Shown here piece by piece: positions 14,577 to 23,380 of a DNA stretch of 36,588 nt. The DNA is taken from assembly GCA_003252075.1 (NCBI GenBank), contig QKDO01000117.1, positions 1 through 36,588 of the forward strand. Reading direction: 5' to 3'. The translations under genes and the position numbers were made by a program. Under the pieces are notes generated by a model, which had not been told where the DNA came from, did no database searches, and saw only the letters and a list, made by a program, of their open reading frames with translations. The stretch comes from Nitrospirota bacterium (lineage in GTDB: Bacteria > Nitrospirota > Thermodesulfovibrionia > Thermodesulfovibrionales > UBA6898). Positions within the stretch are counted from its first letter, which is position 1; the number at the start of each line of letters is the position of its first letter.

Positions 14577-15572
14577 ATGCCTGAACTCAGAAAAGACCCC
14601 ATCGTAGGTCGGTGGGTGATTATATCGGTTGAGCGGGGAAAACGTCCGACAGATTTTCTCTCGACAACACAGAGGAAAAAAGGGGGGTTTTGTCCCTTCT
14701 GTCCGGGAAATGAATATACGACACCTCCCGAGATCATGGCCTTCAGGCCGGCCGGTTCATTGGCCAATGGACCGGGGTGGAGCCTGAGGGTAATGCCGAA
14801 CAAATTTCCCGCTCTTCAGATCTATGGCGACCTGAACAGGACCGGCGAGGGCATTTTTGACAAGATGAACGGAGTGGGTGCGCATGAGGTCATCATCGAA
14901 ACGCCTGATCACAATCTCTCTCTTTCTATCATGCAGCAGAAGGCTGTAGAGGATGTGCTCTGGGCAGCATTTCTACGGCTTTCGGACCTGAAAAAAGACC
15001 AGCGCTTCAAGTACTGTCTCGTATTCAAGAACGAAGGCGAGGTTGCCGGCGCATCACTGGAGCACACCCATACGCAGCTGATTGCTCTTCCCATTGTTCC
15101 CAAGTTGGTCAAGGAGGAGCTGGACTCTGCACGGCAGCACTATGAGTTCAAGGAGCGGTGCATTTTTTGCGATGTCATCAATCAGGAGATTGCCGACGGG
15201 AAAAGGGTCATTTATGAGAATGCCAAATATGTTGCGCTTGCACCTTTTGCACCCCGCGCACCATTCGAGACGTGGATACTGCCGAAGCACCATGACTCTA
15301 TGTTCAGGCCCCCGGAGAAAAACTTTTCCGAGCTTGCAGAGATCTTCCAGCGGATCCTGAGGCAGATGGACAGGATCCTTGACACGCCTCCGTACAATTT
15401 TGTTATTCATACGTCACCATTTTATGATGAGATCAATGACTATTATCACTGGCATATAGAGATCGTGCCTAAACTTACGAGGATAGCGGGGTTTGAATGG
15501 GGGTCAGGCTTTTATATCAATCCTACCCCCCCTGAAGAGTCTGCGAAGTTCATGCGTGAGGCCAGGATTTGA
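14577..15572 (+). CDS. galT: GalT-family nucleotidylyltransferase (galactose-1-phosphate uridylyltransferase)
   Basis: The start is ATG 14577, with GGGAGG five bases upstream; the longer frame to 14547 lacks this. The 331-residue protein has the two-HIT-domain GalT layout. Zinc ligands by family analogy are C39 and C42 (CPFC), H103 or H112, and H163. The active-site motif is HTHTQ (163-167) with His165 as nucleophile, where Leloir GalT has HPHxQ. The Thr in place of Pro is also seen in ADP-glucose phosphorylase-like relatives, so the true sugar nucleotide could be ADP-glucose, especially next to glycogen synthase. The stop overlaps the glgA start. Confidence 0.85.
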   Translation: MPELRKDPIVGRWVIISVERGKRPTDFLSTTQRKKGGFCPFCPGNEYTTPPEIMAFRPAGSLANGPGWSLRVMPNKFPALQIYGDLNRTGEGIFDKMNGVGAHEVIIETPDHNLSLSIMQQKAVEDVLWAAFLRLSDLKKDQRFKYCLVFKNEGEVAGASLEHTHTQLIALPIVPKLVKEELDSARQHYEFKERCIFCDVINQEIADGKRVIYENAKYVALAPFAPRAPFETWILPKHHDSMFRPPEKNFSELAEIFQRILRQMDRILDTPPYNFVIHTSPFYDEINDYYHWHIEIVPKLTRIAGFEWGSGFYINPTPPEESAKFMREARI

Positions 15573-17020
15573 ACCTTCTTATCGCATGCTCCGAGGCCGT
15601 TCCGTATGCAAAGACAGGTGGTCTCGCTGATGTAACCGGGGCGCTGCTCAAGGAATTCCGAAAGGACAAGCTGAACGTTTCTCTGATTCTGCCCCTGTAT
15701 TCGGTCATCAGGAAGCGGTTTAGACTGGTTAGGACAGGAAAAACCGTACGGGTCCCCATGGGGAACTTCGAAATCGAAGGGGTCATTTGGGCTTCAGACC
15801 GAGGGAAACGTCCCGAAGCATACTTTGTCGAATGCGATGCCTTTTTTGGCAGGCCTGAGCTTTACGGGACCGGTGAAGGAGATTATACGGATAATGCACT
15901 CCGTTACATCTTTTTCGCGAGGGCGGTCCTTGAGACCTGCCATGCTCTTGGTATTGAGCCGGATATCATACATTGTAATGACTGGCAGACCGGATTGATC
16001 CCGCTGTACCTGAGGACGCTTTACGCTGGATATAAACAATTCAAGAAGACCGTTACACTCCTCACATTGCACAACCTCGGGTATCAGGGCATTTTTGATG
16101 CAGGCGCCATGGCATATACGGGTCTTGGCCGGGAATTTTTTGTTCCTGAGAAGCTCGAGTTCTATGGGCAGCTGAACTTTCTCAAGGCAGGTCTGCTGTA
16201 TGCGGATATTCTCAACACGGTCAGCCCCACCTATGCTGATGAGATACTTACCCCCGAGCAGGGATTCGGCCTTGACGGTATTCTTCGCTTGCGACAGGAT
16301 GACCTGTACGGAATCATTAATGGGATCGACCCTGGTGAATGGGACCCCGCTAACGATTCGCTGCTGCCGGCAGTCTACAGTGTGCAGGAACTCAAGGGTA
16401 AGCAGGAATGCAAGCGGACGTTCTGCCAGCAAGCACGCATCGCAACCTGGAAAGCGCCGCTTCTCGGCATGGTAAGCAGGCTGTCAAGTCAGAAAGGGCT
16501 TGATCTGTTCCTGAGCTCATTTGATGAACTCATAGCCCTGGGTGTTACCATTGCCGTCCTGGGAAAGGGGGATGAAGCCTATCATGCAGCTTTCACCAGT
16601 AAGGCCCGGCAGCACAAGGGAAAGGTACAGATTACGATCGGGTTTGAGGAGACCGTTGCACACCATATTTATGCCGCGGCCGATTTTTTCCTTATGCCGT
16701 CCCAGTATGAACCCTGCGGGATCGGACAGCTTATTGCCATGCGATATGGGACAGTTCCCATTGCAAGAAAGACGGGGGGGCTTGCAGATACCATCGATGA
16801 TTATGATCATCTCCGGGAAAAGGGGAGCGGTATTCTTTTCCGGGACTTCACGCCGGCAGCGCTTCAAGATGCGGTAAAACGCGCCTTGTGTGTCTCTCGG
16901 GATCCGGGGAGCATGACGAAACTTATTCAACAGTGTATGCGCAGGGAGTTTTCCTGGAGAAGTTCAGCTGCAGAGTATCTCGCACTATACGGGAACGCGG
17001 CGAAGAAGGTACTGGCATGA
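15569..17020 (+). CDS. glgA: Glycogen synthase (ADP-glucose type, GT5)
   Basis: The 483-residue GT-B enzyme extends alpha-1,4-glucan from ADP-glucose. It has the N-terminal nucleotide-sugar motif KTGGLADV with Lys15, then NDWQTGLIP, LHNLGYQG and LSSQKGLDL. The C-terminal PSQYEPCGIGQLIAMRYG ends in a second TGGLADT. It begins with TTG at 15569, overlapping the galT TGA (TTGA), and ends overlapping the kinase ATG, so it is translationally coupled on both sides. Position after galT suggests control of storage glycogen by the galT promoter. Confidence 0.94.
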   Translation: MNLLIACSEAVPYAKTGGLADVTGALLKEFRKDKLNVSLILPLYSVIRKRFRLVRTGKTVRVPMGNFEIEGVIWASDRGKRPEAYFVECDAFFGRPELYGTGEGDYTDNALRYIFFARAVLETCHALGIEPDIIHCNDWQTGLIPLYLRTLYAGYKQFKKTVTLLTLHNLGYQGIFDAGAMAYTGLGREFFVPEKLEFYGQLNFLKAGLLYADILNTVSPTYADEILTPEQGFGLDGILRLRQDDLYGIINGIDPGEWDPANDSLLPAVYSVQELKGKQECKRTFCQQARIATWKAPLLGMVSRLSSQKGLDLFLSSFDELIALGVTIAVLGKGDEAYHAAFTSKARQHKGKVQITIGFEETVAHHIYAAADFFLMPSQYEPCGIGQLIAMRYGTVPIARKTGGLADTIDDYDHLREKGSGILFRDFTPAALQDAVKRALCVSRDPGSMTKLIQQCMRREFSWRSSAAEYLALYGNAAKKVLA

Positions 17021-20000
17021 CCCTGCGCAATAAGCTTTCCCTGCTGCTGTCGGTATTCTTATTGATTATTGGGATCCTCGCCTCTGGCTCAATTCTGATT
17101 TTTGATGCACTGAACCAGCATATGATGTCACTCGCCACGGTCAGCGAAGACACAAAGTTGCTGAACGAACTGGACAGGAGCATTGGTGATTTTGTTGAGA
17201 TGGTCAGGGAATGGGGGTTCACCGGTGATATCAAATACAAAAAACTCTACGGCAATAAACTGTCCCAGGTCTACAAGAGTTTTGGAAACCTCAGCGTAAA
17301 ATCTGAGCACCGGGATGTTCTTCAGGTGATAAGCAGAGATTTCCAGAGCATACTGGATTCATCCCGGACTATTCTGAGCAGGCCAGACCTAACCGGCACG
17401 CCGGAGGGTCTTGAATATATAAAGAATATAGAGGCTGTGGCGCTCGATATCATAATGCGGATCGACGGAGCGCAGGAATCTTCCCTCACGGCGATTACCC
17501 ATGCTGTGCTGTCTGCGGAAAAGTCAAAAAAACGGATGATCGCCTATCATGCGTCGCTGATCATCTTCACATTGCTCATGTCGCTGCTTCTTTTCATCGG
17601 CATCCGCAGAACCATATCAGACCCGTTCAACGAACTCTTGAAAGCGACCGGAAAGATCAGCAGGGGGGATCTTTCATATCGGATTCATATGGACAGGGTC
17701 GATGAGTTTGGCATTGTCGCACGCAGATTTGATGATATGGTAGCTGAGCTTGAGTCTTTTACCGTCAAACTGAAGAGCAAATTGGATGAGACGGAACTGC
17801 TTCTCGATATCGCGCGGGTGGCAGGTACAACCCTTGAACTGAAGGCTGTTTTTCAATATATCGTCGAAACCGTTGCCGCAAAAATGCATTACGGCAGTTG
17901 CGCCATCTACATGCGTGGTTTAGACAATGCCACGTTTCATCTTGAGGCTTCAAATGACCCGAAGGATGCGCTGATCAATCAGAACCTCTCACGGGGCGGT
18001 CTTTCTCCCCTGCAAGTTTGCGAAAAACCGGATCAGGTCCTTGCCATGGATTTCCGAGAGGTGATGCTGGGGTTCGGGCTGACAACGGACCGGCAGGAGT
18101 CCGGGGTCGTAGTCCCGATAATTCGTGATGTCACGTGCATTGGTATGATGATCATTCGCAATCAGACAGCATATACATTCTCAGAGGATGAGAAAAAGGT
18201 CCTAAAGATCATTTCGCATACGGTTGCCGTTGTTATCCGCAATGCGGAACTCTATCAGGCAGCAAGGCAGCATGCGGAAAAGATGACGGTCCTCTTTGAC
18301 CTGAGCAGGGCCATTACGTCACTTCTTGACCTTGACACGCTGCTGCGGAAGATCACAGAGGAGATCGCGCGTCTCGTCTCTTCGCGCGGATGCATCATCA
18401 GGCTGCTTGAAGAAGATGCCCTGAAGATCAAATCTTCTTACGGTCTCAGCAGGGATGTCGAGCAGTCTCTCCAGCTGGCACGTGGTGAGGGAATCGCCGG
18501 CTGGGTGGCAGAGCACGGTGAACCGATGCTTGTTGAGGATACCGACCAAATATCTGTGAATATGAAGGTCGCGGGACTTGATATCAAGACCGCGGTGTGT
18601 GTGCCGCTCAAGGTGGGCGATGCTGTTATCGGAACCCTGAGTCTCTATGATAAGCATGATGGCAGGGGTGGGCAGATACCTTTTTCGACAGATGACCTGA
18701 GCACCCTTGAGGGTTTTGCATCGATCTCTTCCATCGCGATCGAGAAAGCGAGGATCTTTGAAGAAGAGATCAGCAGACAGCGACTGGCAGTCGAGGAAAA
18801 GAAGAGGCTCAATATCCTGTTTGACAGTGTGCAGGGGGGTATCATAACGCTCGACCGGAATTTTATCGTCACATCTGCCAACAAATATATAGAGGACTGG
18901 GTTGGAATTCCGTGCAGTGCGCTGATCGGAAAAGACAGTCAGGAGATCTTTCATGAGAAGATCGGCATCTGTCCCCATTGCGCATCTAAGCCTACCTTTG
19001 AAACCGGTGACATCAATTCCATAACCCAGTCCCGTGGCGTGAATTATGCCGAACTCACGGCATATCCGATACGGGATGAAAAGGGCGAAGTAGCTGAATG
19101 TGTTGTCTTCATCATGGACATCACCGAACGGATACTCTATCAGGAAGAAACGCTGAGCCTCTACCGTGAAGTTATCCAGACCAAGGAATACCTCGAAAGC
19201 ATTATCGATAATTCACCTGATGCTATCGTCACCAGCGATCTCGATGGAATCGTCACATCATGGAACGAGGGCGCAGAAAAGATCTTTGGATTTTCAGAAG
19301 AGGAGGTCATCGGAAAGTTTCTGCCATTCATTCCTGACACTATCCGCGAAGGTGAGAACGAGAATATTGCGCGCCTGAAGCAGGGAGAGGTGCTGAAAGA
19401 TATTGAGACGTTGCGAAGGAAAAAGGACGGGGCCATCATCGAGGTCAGCCTTACCCTGTCCCCTATCAAAGACGCGGCAGGAGAGGTGATCGGTATTTGT
19501 GGGATATCGCGTGATATATCAGAGAAGAAGCGCGTTGAAAAGGAACTGATCAGGCGCAGCCAGGAGATGTCGAGGCTTTTCTTTATCAGTTCTGCCATGA
19601 GGAGCACGCTGGAACTCAATAAGCTGCTCAGAATGGTCCTGACCGCCGTTACCATGAGCGATGGTATGGGATTCAATCGCGCAATTCTCTTTTTGCTCCA
19701 TGACGAAGGACGGACGCTGAAGGGCGTCATGGGTGTCGGGCCTGCAACGCCGGAGGAGGCGTGGAGGATATGGGACGATTTATCTCTGAAAAGCAAGACA
19801 CTGGATGATATCATGCAGGATATTGTGAACGCGCCGGTTCAGGAGAAATCATTCCTTGAACGTCTCGCGATGGGTATAGAAATATCCCTTGATGATGAAA
19901 CGATCTTGACGCGGGCGGTGAAGGATAAAGCGCCCTACAACGTCCATGACGTGAGAGCGGAACACCTTGCTGATGCGCTGCTCATCCAGCAGCTTGGCAC

Positions 20001-21210
20001 ACAGGCATATGCTGTCGTACCCCTTGTCTCGCGTGACAAGGTGATTGGACTTATCTGGGTCGACAACTACTTTAACAGAAAAGAAATTTCCGAGGCGGAT
20101 ATGCAGTTCCTGGCAAGTTTTTCGAATCAGATGGCTTCCGCTATAGAAAACGCCCGGCTTTTTGAACAGATGACCATGGCTGAGCAGCAGCTTGAGAATA
20201 TTTTCGCATCGATGTCAGATATGGTGTATTTCAATAGCAGTGATTACGTCATCAAGAGAATCAATAAGGCAGTCATGAATAGGTTGAAGCTTCCTGAAGA
20301 CCAGATTCTTGGAAGGAAATGTTATGAGCTCTTCCATGGCACGTCGGAGCCTTACGTGAAATGTCCTCACCACAAAACGGTAAGTACGAAAAAGGCATAT
20401 ATCGAGGAACTGGACGATCCTCATCTTGGCGGCACCCTTCTTACGTCCAGTTCCCCTATTTTTGATTCTTCCGGTGAGTTTATCGGATCTGTTCATGTGG
20501 TGCGGGATATTACCGAGCTGAAACAGCTGCAGAAGAAGCTTGTGATTTCGGAGAAGATGGCAGCACTTGGAGAGGTTGCTGCGAAGGTAGCGCACGAAAT
20601 CAGGAACCCTCTCGTTTCTATCGGTGGATTCGCCAAAAGGCTCGAGAAGAAGCTTGACGGTAATCTGCAGGAATATGCAGGAATCATTGTGAAGGAGGTA
20701 TCGAGACTTGAAGGTATCTTGAAGGAGATACTCGGTTTTGTCAAGGAAGCGCGTCTGGCAAAAGAACCCGTCGATCTGAATCTGCTTTTGGACGACATTA
20801 TCCGGCTCATGGAGTCAGATATTGAAGAACGCGGCGTTGTCCTGAAGAAGGAATATCGGAAGATCCCTGAGATCTTTGTTGACCCGAACAGGGTGAAGGA
20901 AGCAATTGTGAACATCATCACAAACGCTGTCCAGGCCCTTTCAGGGGCCGGAGCTATAGTTATTCGAACGTTCGCACGGGATCATGAGGTCCTGCTCGAA
21001 ATCCGTGACACAGGCAAGGGTATCCCCAAAGAAGAACTGCCGTCGATCTTCAATCCATTTTATACCACGAAATCATCGGGTACAGGGCTCGGACTTGCGA
21101 TCACGCATCGTATCGTCCAGGAACATAAAGGAAGGATTGAAGTGGAGAGTAAACTCGACGAAGGTACGGTTTTCAGAATTTATCTGCCTATAAAGGAGGG
21201 AACGTCATGA
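17017..21210 (+). CDS. Large hybrid-input sensor histidine kinase (2 TM, HAMP, 3 GAF, 3 PAS)
   Basis: The 1397-residue membrane kinase starts at ATG 17017, overlapping the glgA stop; the in-frame extension to 16888 lies inside glgA and is rejected. Approximate order: TM1 7-29, a helical periplasmic sensor, TM2 174-196, HAMP 197-250, GAF 265-415, GAF 425-585, PAS 600-715, PAS 724-845, GAF 852-1047, PAS 1057-1170, HisKA and HATPase_c. The phosphoacceptor is His1193 (KVAHEIRNP). N and G boxes are NIITNAVQAL, DTGKGIP and GTGLGLAI. Two PAS domains carry CPH motifs (CPHC and CPHH) that could bind a metal or sense redox; this is inference. The partner is probably the adjacent receiver. Confidence 0.92.
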   Translation: MTLRNKLSLLLSVFLLIIGILASGSILIFDALNQHMMSLATVSEDTKLLNELDRSIGDFVEMVREWGFTGDIKYKKLYGNKLSQVYKSFGNLSVKSEHRDVLQVISRDFQSILDSSRTILSRPDLTGTPEGLEYIKNIEAVALDIIMRIDGAQESSLTAITHAVLSAEKSKKRMIAYHASLIIFTLLMSLLLFIGIRRTISDPFNELLKATGKISRGDLSYRIHMDRVDEFGIVARRFDDMVAELESFTVKLKSKLDETELLLDIARVAGTTLELKAVFQYIVETVAAKMHYGSCAIYMRGLDNATFHLEASNDPKDALINQNLSRGGLSPLQVCEKPDQVLAMDFREVMLGFGLTTDRQESGVVVPIIRDVTCIGMMIIRNQTAYTFSEDEKKVLKIISHTVAVVIRNAELYQAARQHAEKMTVLFDLSRAITSLLDLDTLLRKITEEIARLVSSRGCIIRLLEEDALKIKSSYGLSRDVEQSLQLARGEGIAGWVAEHGEPMLVEDTDQISVNMKVAGLDIKTAVCVPLKVGDAVIGTLSLYDKHDGRGGQIPFSTDDLSTLEGFASISSIAIEKARIFEEEISRQRLAVEEKKRLNILFDSVQGGIITLDRNFIVTSANKYIEDWVGIPCSALIGKDSQEIFHEKIGICPHCASKPTFETGDINSITQSRGVNYAELTAYPIRDEKGEVAECVVFIMDITERILYQEETLSLYREVIQTKEYLESIIDNSPDAIVTSDLDGIVTSWNEGAEKIFGFSEEEVIGKFLPFIPDTIREGENENIARLKQGEVLKDIETLRRKKDGAIIEVSLTLSPIKDAAGEVIGICGISRDISEKKRVEKELIRRSQEMSRLFFISSAMRSTLELNKLLRMVLTAVTMSDGMGFNRAILFLLHDEGRTLKGVMGVGPATPEEAWRIWDDLSLKSKTLDDIMQDIVNAPVQEKSFLERLAMGIEISLDDETILTRAVKDKAPYNVHDVRAEHLADALLIQQLGTQAYAVVPLVSRDKVIGLIWVDNYFNRKEISEADMQFLASFSNQMASAIENARLFEQMTMAEQQLENIFASMSDMVYFNSSDYVIKRINKAVMNRLKLPEDQILGRKCYELFHGTSEPYVKCPHHKTVSTKKAYIEELDDPHLGGTLLTSSSPIFDSSGEFIGSVHVVRDITELKQLQKKLVISEKMAALGEVAAKVAHEIRNPLVSIGGFAKRLEKKLDGNLQEYAGIIVKEVSRLEGILKEILGFVKEARLAKEPVDLNLLLDDIIRLMESDIEERGVVLKKEYRKIPEIFVDPNRVKEAIVNIITNAVQALSGAGAIVIRTFARDHEVLLEIRDTGKGIPKEELPSIFNPFYTTKSSGTGLGLAITHRIVQEHKGRIEVESKLDEGTVFRIYLPIKEGTS

Positions 21211-21566
21211 AAATACTTATCGTTGATGATGACCAGAGTATCCTCAGGCTCTATCAGGAAGAGCTTGAAGAAGAGGGGTATGAAATCGTTACGGCCGCAA
21301 GCGGCCAGGAAGGCCTGGAGATATTCGAGAAGGAACAGCCCGATCTTGTGACCCTCGATATTCACCTGCCTGATATCGATGGTATTAAGCTGCTGAGGCA
21401 GATGAAAGAGAAGCGGCCGCGGCTTCCGATCATCATGTCAACAGCATATGATTACCGCGATGACTTTTCCGTCTGGGCTTCCGAGGCGTATATCGTAAAG
21501 TCGTCCGATCTTACCGAACTGAAGGCGACCATTAAGAAGCTTACGGGAAAGGATGAAGGGCATTGA
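21207..21566 (+). CDS. Single-domain response regulator (receiver only)
   Basis: A 119-residue stand-alone receiver with acidic pocket D7-D9, phosphoacceptor Asp51 (TLDIHLPDIDG), Thr79 (STAYD) and Lys98 (YIVKSSD). No output domain follows, so it must act through protein contacts or a phosphorelay. The ATG overlaps the kinase TGA (ATGA), making the kinase its likely phosphodonor. The downstream rlmD start overlaps its stop. Confidence 0.92.
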   Translation: MKILIVDDDQSILRLYQEELEEEGYEIVTAASGQEGLEIFEKEQPDLVTLDIHLPDIDGIKLLRQMKEKRPRLPIIMSTAYDYRDDFSVWASEAYIVKSSDLTELKATIKKLTGKDEGH

Positions 21567-22759
21567 TCGTACAGCCTCTCCTGCCCGCATATGGCGGATA
21601 TACGGTAGCGCGCGGTGAGAGGATTATCCTTGTCAAAGGAGCTATTCCCGGTGAAGTTGTTGAAATAACGGTACAGGAGAAGAAGCGCGACTATACGCTT
21701 GCCGTGGTGACGCAGGTTGTCGAACCTTCCGAGAACCGGGTGGAGCCGAAGTGTCCGGTCTTTGGTATATGCGGAGGCTGCCATCTCCAGTATATTTCCT
21801 ATGATCGTCAGTTACGCATGAAAGAGGAGGTGCTGGTCGACTCCCTGGCGAGGATCGGGAAGGTAGATGTGAACCTGGGACCTTCGCTTTGCGGTGTGCA
21901 ATGGAACTATCGTCATAGGGCACAGTTCAAGGTATCACGGCAGGGAACCATAGGTTTTTTCCGGGAGTCATCGCGCGATGTCGTAGAGTTTGATGGGTGT
22001 CCCCTGATGAAAGATGAGATCAACGGCTTGCTCAAGAACATAAAGGGGCTCGCACTTGCGCAGGGGGTGAAGGAAGTGCACCTTTGCGTCGGAGATGAAG
22101 CGGCGGTCCTGCTGAGATGCGATGATGAACAGGTATGTGTTTCGGAACGTTTCCGATCAATAGGCATTTCGAGTATCGCCTGCAATGATACCCTGACCGA
22201 GGGCGCCGGCTATGTTGGCTTCAACCTTCTGGGGTTGAAGTATACGGTTTCTCCCTGGACATTTTTTCAAGCCCACTGGTCTCTGAATGCAGAGGTCGCG
22301 GAGACCATTGCGCAGGCGGCGGCACCACTGACGAACAGCGCAGTCCTGGATCTGTATGCCGGAGCAGGGAATTTTTCCCTGCCGCTGGCAGAACATGCCC
22401 GGGAGATAATACTTGTCGAGGAGAATTCCCGTGCTGTTGAGGACGGAACGAGAAACCTGAAGCTTAATCGGCTCAAGAATTGTCGTTTTGTGCGGTCCAC
22501 TGCAGAGAAGTACAAAATACCGAAGAAGATAGATCTTCTGATACTTGACCCTCCTCGTTCCGGGATGACGGCTGAGGTGGGGAAAAAAGTGCTCGAAAAC
22601 GCCCCCGACAGGATAATCTACATATCATGCAATCCGTCGACGCTCGCACGGGACGTGAAAAAATTAAGAGAGAAATATGAGATACTATCGGCCCAAATGA
22701 TCGATTTTTTCCCGAATACCTTTCATATAGAGGCGGTTATCTTTTTGCAGGTACGATAA
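21563..22759 (+). CDS. RlmD/TrmA-family 23S rRNA (uracil-5-)-methyltransferase
   Basis: The 398-residue protein begins with TTG overlapping the receiver stop (TTGA). Order: N-terminal TRAM-like region (GGYTVARGERIILVKGAIPGE), a 4Fe-4S site formed by C64, C70, C73 and C146, a Rossmann methyltransferase fold (LDLYAGAGNFSLPLAEH), DPPRSGM, and catalytic Cys356 in YISCNPSTLARDV. It methylates C5 of a uridine in rRNA or tRNA using SAM. RlmD, RlmC and TrmA cannot be separated without alignment; the Fe-S cysteines favour RlmD or RlmC. Its place behind a two-component pair is unusual. Confidence 0.88.
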   Translation: MIVQPLLPAYGGYTVARGERIILVKGAIPGEVVEITVQEKKRDYTLAVVTQVVEPSENRVEPKCPVFGICGGCHLQYISYDRQLRMKEEVLVDSLARIGKVDVNLGPSLCGVQWNYRHRAQFKVSRQGTIGFFRESSRDVVEFDGCPLMKDEINGLLKNIKGLALAQGVKEVHLCVGDEAAVLLRCDDEQVCVSERFRSIGISSIACNDTLTEGAGYVGFNLLGLKYTVSPWTFFQAHWSLNAEVAETIAQAAAPLTNSAVLDLYAGAGNFSLPLAEHAREIILVEENSRAVEDGTRNLKLNRLKNCRFVRSTAEKYKIPKKIDLLILDPPRSGMTAEVGKKVLENAPDRIIYISCNPSTLARDVKKLREKYEILSAQMIDFFPNTFHIEAVIFLQVR

Positions 22760-22791
22760 GCGACAGAGCCGTCGGACGGGAGTATGAGAAG

Positions 22792-23289
22792 ATGCATACA
22801 CTGAGAAAGAGCGAGGAAAGGCCTGCAGACGCGTACCGCGAACTGGTGCTCGCTCAGCATGCGGGATCAAAGAGAGTCCACCAGGAGCTGTTTTTATTTG
22901 ATGACAGCCGCTATATCGTGGCCGGCAATGATATCCTTGCATCCATTCTTTCTTTGGCAGAGCAGGGCGTGGATAAGATGCATATCGTCGCGGACTGGGA
23001 GCATCTGCTTATGGTCGCGCTCTGGATACCGTCTCATCCACCCGTCTTCGATGTCCTGAATCTTCTCAGGAAACACGGCGTATCTGATGACGAGCTGGCA
23101 CCGTTCGGGGCGTCTGATATCAACGACCTTTTTCCCTGGCTCTACTATGGCAGCAAGTTCGATGTGCTGAGGAAGATCTGCAACGCAGCGAAGGCCAAGG
23201 CAGAGTCCCGGGCCAGCAGAAAACATATGCATATCGTCTGCCATCTTGTATCTGAAGAAACATCGAGGATAGCTGCCAGCAGTCTTTGA
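22792..23289 (+). CDS. Hypothetical protein of 165 residues
   Basis: I do not recognize this protein. It is soluble, without signal peptide or membrane segment. It looks alpha/beta, with the block RYIVAGNDILASILSLAEQG (41-60) leading into HIVADWEHLLMVALWIPSHPP. A Lys/Ala-rich helix and HMHIVCHLVSEE follow near the C-terminus. The start ATG 22792 has GGGAG nine bases upstream. It follows rlmD by 32 bases and may be the last gene of the galT operon. Codon usage looks like its neighbours, so it is probably a real, lineage-restricted gene. Confidence 0.7.
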   Translation: MHTLRKSEERPADAYRELVLAQHAGSKRVHQELFLFDDSRYIVAGNDILASILSLAEQGVDKMHIVADWEHLLMVALWIPSHPPVFDVLNLLRKHGVSDDELAPFGASDINDLFPWLYYGSKFDVLRKICNAAKAKAESRASRKHMHIVCHLVSEETSRIAASSL

Positions 23290-23327
23290 AGATGCTGACA
23301 CACCCCGTGAGGGTGATAAAAGAGAGC

Positions 23328-23356
23328 TTGAATATCGTGGTTTTTACTGCTAATGT
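23328..23356 (+). promoter_or_regulatory. Candidate promoter of the REC-GGDEF gene
   Basis: TTGAAT (23328-23333), a 17-base spacer and TAATGT (23351-23356) preceded by TGC form a plausible extended -10 promoter. A short 5-bp hairpin, CACCC/GGGTG (23301-23315), lies upstream, just after the preceding gene. Confidence 0.4.
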
Positions 23357-23380
23357 AAGCAAAGACAAGGAGAGGGAATA

